Assembly (NCBI RefSeq): GCF_052324685.1
Contig: NC_135222.1
Span: forward strand, 8,500,873-8,564,872
DNA length: 64,000 bases
Direction of reading: 5' to 3'
DNA from: Brachyhypopomus gauderio
Taxonomy: Eukaryota > Chordata > Actinopteri > Gymnotiformes > Hypopomidae
Each line of letters starts with the position of its first letter. The stretch's first letter is position 1. Positions 25,507 through 35,009 of this stretch are shown here, piece by piece. The position numbers were made by a program, and so were the translations under genes. The notes under the pieces are model-generated. The model was not told the origin of the DNA. It worked only from the letters and a program-made list of their open reading frames with translations, and ran no database searches.

Positions 25507-27363
25507 ACAGAACTGAGCAAGGCTGAAGGCTAGCCTGTATTAGCCAGTACATATTTTGAATGCCATTACAGAGGGTGATTCTTATGTCCAACATGATCAC
25601 CAGCCTTTTTTAATGTTCTGGGTTTTTTTTATTTTGTTTGTTTATTAATTTTTAAATGCCCCTATACCCTACCCATCCTGATGAAGCATATACATATTTT
25701 TCTCTTTATTACAATTACTGCAGCTGTCTGCAATAATGCTACTATAGCCAGTGAAGAAAACACATTACATAGATTAGACATCATCGTTGCTCCAGCGTGT
25801 CTTTGACCTTGAACATTGGTGAAAGAAAGCTAGTCTGTTTAAAAGTGTTTTCAGGTCTATGACTAACATCTTGTAAATGAACAAGGGACATAGAGATTTG
25901 CTTGTTTCCATTTAATTTGTTTTAAAGCCAGGTTAGATTAGACTTTCTATTTGTACCAGCTTGCCTGTGGAATGCAGCTAAGTGAACAAAAACGTTTTTT
26001 CACTCATGAAAGTATGGAGAATTTGCAAATGAATAAGCTTACTTAACTGGATCAACATGTGCCCCTTGTCTTGTAGGCTGTGCATGTTTGACATGTGCTA
26101 AGGTAGCGTTATGGTAAAGTTAAAGATTTAAGGTAATGTAAAATTCTGTTTGCACTAGGCATCAATTTGTTATTGCAGTAGGTGCATGAGACATTAGTGC
26201 CAAGTGTAACCTTACGGTGTTGAATCACAGGCCCCAGGTGAGATTAAAAGCTCTCACTGGTCTTACTGCACTAAAACTGGGAAAAAAAAAATTTGATTGT
26301 ATTCTCATTACTTGCCACTATATAACCACCATGTTCTCTTGTACTAATCTATGTGTAAGATTGTGATCATACCTTTGTTCCAGTACTTTAGATGAGTTTA
26401 AATATAAAAATGTTTATATGATTTTAGCTGACACTGCTTAACTTAAAAGATTGCAGGCAGTAGCATAGACAGGGCCACCTGACACTGGCACTGACCCCTA
26501 TAGTGTTTAGTTAACCAAAACCATGGTCAGATTGGCATAATCTATCCCCTGGCATAACATAAATCTCAGTGCTTGCCTACAAGGCCGATGCTAATACAGT
26601 CTGAGAGTAAGCACTGACTCTGTGCTTTGCAGTAGATTATTACACTGTGAAGTGTTAGCTGGGAGAGGGCATGGAGGAAGTGTGGGAGTGTGGCTCCTTT
26701 TAGCCACGCCGGCGGGAAAGGGGAAGCTTCAAGTATTATGCGTTCAAGAAACACAATGCATTCCGGAGCCACGATGCATTCCAGAATCACAACGCATTCC
26801 AGAATCACAACGCGTTCTAGAAGCACAATGCATTCCGGAAGCACAATGCTTTTTAAGTATTCATAAGGTTAGAAATGATTGCATGTAGGAGGCCTGTAGC
26901 TACAGTACTTCCTAGATTGGTGGATGGTATCTAGATGTATGTTTACAGGAGAACATGGTGGTTAACTACTGGGTACCATCTGGAAAACAACTGTGCTTTA
27001 TGTTGTTAATATAACTAGCATTGTGAGTTTTGTCAAATGTGTTTACATCAACATAACAGTTTTACATGGGCCCTCAAATGTCTTTTACATACCTCAAGTG
27101 TCTAGAGCAATTTTCATACCTATACAGCCAATGTATGAGAGCACATTTTTTCATTCTAGGTTTTGGAGATAATGTAAAGTGCAAAAATAAAGACCAACAT
27201 GTGTATGTCATTTTACATCCATTTCACTTTTCTGTTTCTGTTTTCCTGTGTGCAGTCTGCCATTAAAGGGTTAACCTTGGGAGGACTCGAGGTTGTTTCC
27301 ATTACTGACAACACCCCGGTTCCACACAATGGCTGTCGCCCCCGTAAAGCTCGGAGGATATAA
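20122..27363 (+). CDS. mrps11: Mitochondrial ribosomal protein S11 (uS11m), 6 exons
   Basis: Coding exons are 20122-20222, 20458-20574, 22026-22124, 22382-22511, 23570-23635 and 27256-27363. All have GT-AG borders and consistent phases, giving 206 residues (human 194). The start at 20122 is the upstream one of two in-frame ATGs (the other is at 20134). The N-terminus is basic and Ser/Thr-rich, fitting a mitochondrial presequence. The S11 domain begins around residue 73 (HYPPFPGQD...[14 protein letters not shown]). It continues with [44 protein letters not shown] and the nearly invariant tail [18 protein letters not shown]. uS11m binds 12S rRNA in the small-subunit platform. The last intron (3.6 kb) carries microsatellites and an 18-bp minisatellite. 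The first exon is the least certain. Confidence 0.95.
21395..21500. mobile_element. SINE-like repeat remnant in mrps11 intron 2
   Basis: The words CTGGGGTCAGAGTGCATGGTCAG, GGTTAAGGGTCTTG and GGGTCCGACAATG, ending GCTGGAATTCAAACC, follow the order of a repeat very common in ostariophysan fish (TTAAGGGCCTTGCTCAAGGGCCCAAC type). The copy is diverged. Confidence 0.5.
22899..22915 (+). promoter_or_regulatory. CTCF-like motif in mrps11 intron 4
   Basis: CCACTAGATGGCAGCAC, a complete match to the CTCF core on the plus strand. Confidence 0.6.
25441..25504. repeat. (CAGT)4(TC)n microsatellite
   Basis: Four CAGT units pass directly into an almost pure TC run with one TA interruption. Confidence 0.9.
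26731..26850. repeat. 18-bp minisatellite, about 6.5 copies
   Basis: The units resemble AAGCACAATGCATTCCGG and differ by a few substitutions each. Because 18 is a multiple of three, both strands give a six-residue repeat (for example C-I-P-E-A/S-Q on plus, V-I-L-E-C-I/V on minus). No domain flanks it, so coding use is unlikely. Confidence 0.85.
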
Positions 27364-27593
27364 ACCCCGGTAATCCAGTCAGTGTGTGGGGAGAGCGTCA
27401 GTGGCCGTCTGTGGTCTCGCTGGAGGAGCCAAGTGTCCCAATCACACTGGGAGTCTTTCAGCTTAATGTGCTAGGATGAAAGCCTTGATCATTTCATTTG
27501 AACAGTATGATGTCTCTTCATATATCTGTGTAAGCAGAATTAGCTTTTGGATTTGTGGTTGCCATTTTTAAATGTTAAACTGTTGCTGAAAGA

Positions 27594-27599
27594 ATTAAA
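27594..27599 (+). terminator. Candidate mrps11 polyadenylation signal (ATTAAA)
   Basis: A variant hexamer about 230 bases after the mrps11 stop. No AATAAA occurs closer. Weak support. Confidence 0.3.
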
Positions 27600-28004
27600 A
27601 GTTATGATGACCATTTTCCCCCTTAACATTAAAGTGCATTTGTGGAACATTTTGGGATTTTTTTTTTTTTTTTTTTGGTTGTTGTTTTTGGTTTTTTTTG
27701 GGGGGGGGGTTTTACATGTCATAAAGACATTAATCACTGTCATGAATGTGCAGGCTATGGGAAATGAGGTCATTTTTAAATCAAGCTTTTCAGCTTTGTT
27801 CGTGTTGAACAATGGAACATGTCAGTCTAATGTGCACTTGAGGATGTATCATTTTTTTTTATCATCAATGGTATTAGATATGTCAGTTCCACCTTCCAAG
27901 TCTGCCCCTGTCTGGTGCGACGGGCGCTGTGCCGCACAGCTCCCTATAAATAAATGGACTCTTGTAAGGTTAGTGCCCTTTCTTAGCATTACATCAGGTG
28001 CCTC

Positions 28005-28081
28005 GTTGCCATGACGACGGCAATTAGCAGGAACTCGGGGAGACGGTTGAATACGAGCCTGTCCCTAGTACCCATAGCAAC
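28005..28081. promoter_or_regulatory. Pair of RFX X-box-like motifs
   Basis: GTTGCCATGACGAC (28005-28018) and GTACCCATAGCAAC (28068-28081) each keep one good X-box half site and the two-base spacer. They sit in a CpG-containing, balanced-composition block (27900-28260) that looks like a conserved enhancer. Confidence 0.35.
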
Positions 28082-31000
28082 CAAGGTCAGGCCTGCAATG
28101 CACATCTGCTTTCTGTGTCGGCGAGAGTGCTAAAGGCTACGGGGCTCGGGGAGAAAGGCGGCGTGCGCAGAAGGCCAGTTCCAAAACCTCCTGGTCCTGC
28201 CGTTCAGCCCCAGGCCCTTATTAAGACCCCTTTTAAAGGAGCAGTTAGTATTTAGTACAACAAAGAGGTCTTAAAGGAGGGAGCGGGGAGCATGCCGTCT
28301 TCGCCACATGCACAGAAGTATGAAGGCAGGAGTAACGATCCTGACGAGCGTTAGAAATGGGCTTGCGCTTCACGTTGGGGTTTTAATTTTTTTTTGGTCG
28401 AATCAAATCATTTGGCTAATGGCCAGCAGAAGTATGCTCTTTAAGGATCAGTGGATGTCTGCTGATGTTGATGGGAAAAAAGGGATGTAGCTATGTTTGT
28501 TTTTTCCCTCCCCACACACACACACTGTGTTCGTTGAAACATATGAAGCAGACCAGTGTTTGAACACACTTGTACTTAGCATTAGCTCTGTGGCTTGTAC
28601 CATAGCTGTACTGCACAGCACAGTGCCTGTTTTGATGATACGACATGATGTCCTCTGTCTAATTTGTAGCAAGTGTTTTCAGTCACGCCTTTAGGCAGCA
28701 GTGGTTGGCTAAGCAGGAGAGAACCCGCCCATAAGTATCACAGCCCAGCTGCAGTGTCCTTATACCTCATAATTACAGCTTTCAAAACTCAAGAGTCTCC
28801 GCATCCCAATTTGAATGACCTTTTCCTTATAAACTTGGGAACTCCTCATTGTCCAATTAATATCTAGATGACTTGTTTCAAGCTATTCTGTCTATGTGTA
28901 GTCACTGAAAATTCACAGTTCACTATTAACATTTGCTACAAGGCAAATGCGATGTTGATTATGTATACTATTTCTAATGTAAAACTGCTATTAAGAGTTT
29001 TCTACAAGTATAATGGAAAGGGTGAATATCACAAAAAAATGTCTTTTCAAATCAAGTTCTCGCCACAGTGTGTTTTAAGTGTGTTGCCAAAAGGTAATTG
29101 AATTGCCATTGTATGTGTTGATGAGGTTTAAGGAAATTAACAATGATTGGATCACTAAAAATCATTAATTCAAATGAACAAATCAGTTAAATGTTTAGTT
29201 TTAGTTTTTTAGTTAAACTAAATTTAAATAGAAAAATCAAGAAAACTATGAACACAAACCAGGGGTCACTACTGAATCCACTTTGCTTCTTGAAAGTTCG
29301 AAGAGCAGTAGAACATAATTTACATCATTAATAAACCACAAAATGCGAGGTTTGATTATTTTTCTTTGCTTCAGAAATAGTTGTCTGAAGAACGTTGTTC
29401 TCCGATGGAGAAATGCCTCTCGAACATGGCTTAAGGGTGAAACGTTTGAAAGGTTATTATGTAATTAGAACCTAAGACCCTCTTTTGTTTTTAATTGAAG
29501 TACCCCATAAATCTGCCTCTCCTGCATTACGAAAGCAAGACAAAGCAGTTGCACTAAAATTATTAAGTCCTTTTTATGTTTTTCTGATTTGTGGCACACA
29601 GGTGTAATCAGACATAGTGTGGAAATGACAGTAAAAAGTCAATACAAACACTGTGTTAGAAAAGTTGACTAAACTTCATGATGTTGGTTATGTCTCAGTT
29701 GACTTTTACTTATTATGCTAATGATATTAGCTATTACTTTTGCTAAGACATAAGATGTTTTTACTTTGATTTCCTTGCCATCAGAACATACCTAGCTTTT
29801 TTGCTTTATGAACATGGTATATGATATTTCATTACAATGGTTGTCATTTGTACTTGCATATAAAGATTATCAATGTATGCTTCAAATACTACTTATGGTC
29901 TGACTCTAATAAGGGCTCAGAAACATGTTTGACCTCAGACCTCAGCAATCCTTGGAGATATAATGAGAGTTGTTGAGGAATCCATTTGCGCCATTATAAT
30001 CAAACATATTCATACCACTAAGTACGCCCTGCAGTGTTAAACATGGATTTTGCAACCATTATGAACATTTTCCATTTAATTGTAGCTGCTTATTTAGAGG
30101 AGGTCATCATATGGAAGGCACATATTTTCCCCGAAATGAATTTGAAATTGCAAATAATTCTTTGAGCAATTATGTGTTCTGTCTCTACCCCCATTGTGAT
30201 ATTTGGTGATATTAATGGCATGTCCTCATCCTCTGTTTTAGTTGGCTGTGGGGGTGGAGGGGGGTACAACTGATTGATGCCTCTCCCATGAGACTTTGCA
30301 ACATGTTCCGGAACAGCCTAAATGAAACCAACATAGCCTAAATAAAAGGCTGTAGTGGAGAGGTATCTGTAGGGTGGTCAGTTCTACTGCGGACTTCTGC
30401 ACTGTATGTTTTATAAAAAGCATGTTTTAAAAAATCCAAAAACTAAAGGCACAGCAGAGAGAATGAACACATTAAAAGCAGGAAAGGCAGCTTCATGTTT
30501 GGCCTTGAGTGCTGGATAATGGCCTTCCAATTATCCCTGTTCGAAGGGATCTAGACTTAGTTGTAATTTTCTGTAATAGCAGGCTTGGAACATGGAGGGG
30601 GAGCTGCAGTTAAAAAAATGTGTGAGAAGACCAGGAGTTGTGCTAAGTGGATTGGAGGATATTTTGTGGTTGTGCCTTTTCTCCTTTTTCTTTATTCCTT
30701 TTTTTTTGGGGGGGGGGGGGGGGGTACATGGCCATTGGACTTTGTCCATTGTCCTTGTGGACATACTGAGGTCTTAATCTGCCAGTAGCTGCCTCAGCCT
30801 GGAGGATCTTGAAGATGAGAGTTTCCCTTTTTTGTTTTCCTTCATATTTTGCCTAATATTCGTCCTACTCCACGGCCAAGCTTTTAGCAACCACCAACGA
30901 AGGGGCATTTTGAAAATGGAATTGGGGGGAGTCGGGTTTGGGGGGGGGGGGGGGGGGGGTGTGAATGGAGAGATTTGAATGCTCATTGGCTATTCAGTCA

Positions 31001-31964
31001 AGAAGGCCAGAACCCACTTGAGGTCCATTTGGGTGCTCTTACCTGCCTTGCTGTGTTGAATAGCACTTTTGTTCTACAGGAGAAGAGACTGGAAGAATGG
31101 TAGAGCACTCGGGTCTACATTGGTAAGCATGCCTAAAGCTTTTCAGATACAGTATAACAAGTTCTGAAGACATACAAAGGCTATATTAAACCCAGGGACA
31201 TGGGCTGCTAAATGTTCCCGCCCTTGCCATTACATGATTGGGTAGTTTGTAAAGCAGCTCTACAAAGACAAAAGATTTTTTCTTTGCGGATTAATCAGTC
31301 CACAACACAGGGATGAGTTAATGAAATAGAAAATGCTTGGTGTTTTCTTAACAAATGTAATGTTTATTTGAATGAATATTAATGTTTTTTGAATTATCTT
31401 GCTTTTTTGAGAATTTAAACCATGCCATAAATTACATTAGAATAATTGTACATTATTTTGTTGTAATCATATTTTATAGCAAATTGTTAGGACACAAACA
31501 ACTGTAAATGTTTTTTTAAAAGCCTTTTGTCAACTGTTAACCCAGAGGCAGGGAATGTAGACTGTGAAAGGCACTGGCAGAAACAAACAAACCTCTCTAC
31601 ATAGCATTTGGTTTGACTAAAAAGTCCAACGAGGGATTGCTTGGATGATTAGCCATCAATGTGACAGGCTTCTGTTGCTTAGGAACATGACTATTCTGCC
31701 TTAATTGTCGCTTCACTTGGTCCGCTCCAAACAGCTTCAAATTGACAGCAGTTGTAATTTCCCTTCTAAATATGAATGTTTAGCACACACAGAATCATCT
31801 GTTGTCCTCATTTCATACACATTCCCTTTTTATGCTACCTTGTGTGATTCGATGATTATTTTTATTTTTTCAGGACATAACTCACATCCCTGCTTGCTTA
31901 CATGGGATGTCCTGACACTCCCTGACAAAACATTTCTCTGAGTACTTATTGCTCCCTGATGCTG

Positions 31965-31978
31965 GTTGCCATGGTTAC
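31965..31978 (+). promoter_or_regulatory. RFX X-box-like motif
   Basis: GTTGCCATGGTTAC, one mismatch from the X-box consensus GTNRCC-N2-RGYAAC and close to an inverted repeat. Confidence 0.35.
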
Positions 31979-32128
31979 TTCCCAGTGCCAAAGGAAAAGG
32001 GGAGATGGGGGGAGAGACAGAGCAAGCAGGTGACTGCCTGTGCTAGCTGTGTGTAATTTTGTTAGTGAATCAGTGTTTTGGGGGGGGGGCTAGCAAGGAC
32101 CTGTGTGTGTGTGGGAGAGAGGGGTGGA

Positions 32129-32130
<2 letters not shown>

Positions 32131-32202
<72 letters not shown>
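32131..32202. repeat. (GT)n with internal (GC)n microsatellite
   Basis: Alternating purine-pyrimidine run, GT interrupted by GCGCGCGC, potentially Z-DNA-forming. Confidence 0.9.
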
Positions 32203-32205
<3 letters not shown>

Positions 32206-32287
32206 GTGTCTGTGAAGGAGAGTTTGGAAAAAACATCATGTCAGGGAGTTGGAACAGAATTCACACGTAATGCAATGTGTTTTGGGT

Positions 32288-32301
32288 CCACTAGAGGGCC
32301 A
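32288..32301 (+). promoter_or_regulatory. CTCF-like motif
   Basis: CCACTAGAGGGCCA on the plus strand. The central CCACTAGAGGGC is a strong core match; the last two positions differ from consensus. Confidence 0.5.
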
Positions 32302-32530
32302 CAAGTCAATGTCAACTGCGTAAAAAAAAGCATTAAATGGATGTTTTGATTCAATCTTATGGGAACCTTCTAAAACTAATATTAAAGAAACGCACCAATG
32401 GACTTTAAATATTGGTTATTTTGGTCTTTAGTGTTTTTACTGATTCCTGTTGCCTAATATGTAAATGGAGGCATTGATCCAGGAGCCAAACTCTGACATA
32501 GTAGTGTAGTTATGATAACTGTAGTATGTA

Positions 32531-32599
32531 GTGTGTGTGTGTGTGACTGACTGAGTGAGTGACTGAGTGACAGAAAGAGAGAGAGAGAGAGAGAGAGAT
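32531..32599. repeat. (GT)(GACT)(GA)n compound microsatellite
   Basis: A GT run, degenerate GACTGAGT units and a GA run follow one another. Confidence 0.85.
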
Positions 32600-33199
32600 A
32601 ATGAGTTTTAGAGTTTTATCAGTTAGCCACACATGAAGCTGGAATCCACCCATTGACTATTGTGTTATTTTGATTTATTTGAATTCTCTGATCTTATATC
32701 ACATACTTCTAACAGACTAATACATTAAATGTATGAAACAACTTGTCGTAGTACACGTTTTTGCTCAGAATCACTTACCAACTTAATAATTACTGCTTTG
32801 ATATACATTAGACATTTTACAAATAATTTCACTGTACTCTTCTAAGAAGTAAACACAGAACAACCATGAGTATTACACCACTACAAAAAGGTTATTTAAG
32901 TGTTCAGGTAAGGTGCATCAAATCATGTATTTGCGAACATCTAAAGATCTATTATAATTGGCTTTAAATAACTTTTTATTCACTGCTATTGACTAATTGT
33001 TGCATATTCTACATATGCTCTTAATCTAGAAATAGATCACAGATTCACAATTCATTAGAAATGCATCTTGTATCATAGATTTTTTGTTATTTGAACCATT
33101 TCTAACATTACTTAGCCTTTCACTTTTTGTCTTTCAAAAACTTCCTGAGGGACTCTTGTTATGAAAGTGCTTTTTTTATTATTATTATTATTATTTTAA

Positions 33200-33627
33200 T
33201 AATGGTTACGTCATGCTCGTGAAATTGACAGGCCACCTGTCGGTCGAACGGATCTCGCCTTTAAGAAGCAGCGTTAGAATGAAAACTGGAACTGTTCACA
33301 GCACATGGTGCTGAAGAAGTCAGAACATGCGGCAGCAATTAGTATCAGAGCACGCTATTGCCAGACAGGCATAACACGAGCCAAAAACGCATGCTGCTCC
33401 ATAAGATTCATCACATAGTGGAAGGACGAGAGAATGTTCAATGAAATTTGAACTTCATTTGGACAACCATTGCTGGACGAGGTTTCGTCGAACAAGAACG
33501 TCTTCGAACAACGTTTACACAGTGTGTATTCCGCCTTTTTGTACTTCCTAATATTCTTGGTGAATTGTCTTGATATGTTTGAGTGCGTGGGAGAGCGATT
33601 CAGAGGCGTCACTGAACGAAGCAACAG
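33200..33627 (+). promoter_or_regulatory. CpG-richer patch: candidate promoter/first exon, perhaps of the mir-7 host transcript
   Basis: The patch contrasts with its AT-rich flanks by its many CpGs. It begins with a TTACGTCA CRE-like word (about 33207) and ends at a donor-like CAG|GTAGAA (33627/33628). An 89-codon minus-strand frame (33624-33355) spans it but shows no known domain, and the CpG pattern explains it better. It lies 5.5 kb upstream of mir-7 on the same strand. The link to mir-7 is inference. Confidence 0.3.
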
Positions 33628-34871
33628 GTAGAATTATTTTAATAACACACTTGTCGGCTCATTTCTCGGTCTTACGTTCTCGATATTTCGTTTAGCTGCG
33701 GAAATCTTATTAGAAGCCAGCAGCACTGGACATGACAGTTAATTCAAGTAAATATTTCTGTTTAGTCTGTTTTCGGTAAAGACGATGCTAATTACAAGAA
33801 TGACCACGTCAGCGGCACAAAACTGCCGCGTCGACAAGTGTTCATTTTCTCACTGTAATATATTATTCTCGTATTTATACTTACTCTTCGTTCGTAAGTT
33901 TGCTTTTGTGTTTGGGCATTTTTATTTGATCCTAACGATTGTTGGGAGGGCGATACTTTATCTGAGAACAAGGTCTTCTCGGCAAGTTAAAACTAAATTA
34001 TAGCCCACTGTAAGTCTCACATGTCGTTTCGTGGAAATTGCAGCAAAATAATGTTTTAGTTTTGTTTTTATAAATTAACCAAAATTCGTCTAATGAAAAG
34101 ATGCGTCATGCTGATTTGATGAAAGGTCACACTGACGTCCTGTATGTTTCAATGCCTACTAGGAGATTTCACTTATTTTTTCACTTTGAATTACTCAGAG
34201 TTTGGATTTAGGGCCTTTTAAATACTCAAGATTACACTCTTTCTTACTAGGATTAGAGTTAGGTGTAAGTCGGTGTGTGTGACACCTTGGTGAAGGCCCT
34301 CTGAGCCCATTTTGAGCACTGTTTCAGCACGGAATGCTGGACAGCTCCGTTTAAAAACCAAACTGATCAAACAGTCGCAGTAAAACAGTTCCTGTAAAAA
34401 CGGAAACGCCTATTTGCCAATTCCAGTTGTTCTGTGTAATTAATTAAAGTTTATCCTGTCTTGATACTTCAATGTACTTATTTGTATTATACATTTACTG
34501 TTTTAAAGGGAAACAATCAATGTTGTGAGTAGATAAATCGTAGTACCATATTCAATCATTTTCCCCCCAAAAAACCCCAAAACATTTAGAAGGAATGTTA
34601 CTCAGCGTTCTCGGCCTACCGAGAGAAAAACTGCATTTACGTTTACTGTAATGGGCGTCACCTAATTGCAGTTGCTCATTTAAATAACATGCATATATTC
34701 TCTATGTCATGGCTTTCGCACAACACTCGCTGCTTCAGCAGGTTTGAGTGAGGTGAGTACCAAATATGTGGTGATACTTAAAAGGTAAAATTTAGATATG
34801 ACATTTCATTAAATGACTGTTGGTAACAGACTGACGTAATTATACACAGATCTGTGCCTCTATCTCCGTTA
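33628..34871. other. Non-coding stretch
   Basis: AT-rich, with octamer-like ATGCATAT near 34690 in a conserved-looking patch (34600-34760). No coding signal. Confidence 0.5.
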
Positions 34872-35009
34872 TATCTCTATCAGACCTGTGTATCTCTATC
34901 AGACCTGTGTATCTCTATCAGATCTGTGTATCTCTATCAGACCTGTGTATCTCTATCAGATCTGTGTATCTCTATCAGACCTGTGTATCTCTATCAGACC
35001 TGTGTATCA
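34872..35009. repeat. 19-bp minisatellite, about 7 copies
   Basis: The unit is TATCTCTATCAGACCTGTG, repeated with only C/T changes at one site, so the array is young or homogenised. Since 19 is not a multiple of three, the frames cycle and give a long open frame with 19-residue periodicity that is not a gene. There are no spacers, so it is not CRISPR-like. Confidence 0.95.

Larger units (their letters stand above)
23636..27255. other. Large mrps11 intron 5: contents
   Basis: This 3.6-kb intron holds no recognisable additional gene. It contains a poly-G run (25271-25298), a (CAGT)(TC)n microsatellite (25441-25504) and the 18-bp minisatellite at 26731-26850. Confidence 0.6.
27600..33170. other. 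Intergenic stretch between mrps11 and the mir-7 locus
   Basis: No exon is recognised. The human neighbour DET1 has a long, easily seen coding exon and is absent. Contents are a poly-T/poly-G tract (27658-27709), a CpG-containing element with RFX-like sites (27900-28260), poly-G runs (30708-30724, 30940-30959), an X-box-like word (31965-31978), a (GT)n/(GC)n run (32131-32202), a CTCF-like motif (32288-32301) and a (GT)(GACT)(GA)n run (32531-32599). Confidence 0.6.

Noticed and set aside
33355-33624. 89-codon minus-strand frame with Cys and Lys residues
   Set aside because: No family resemblance; better explained as an open frame by chance in a CpG-richer non-coding patch.
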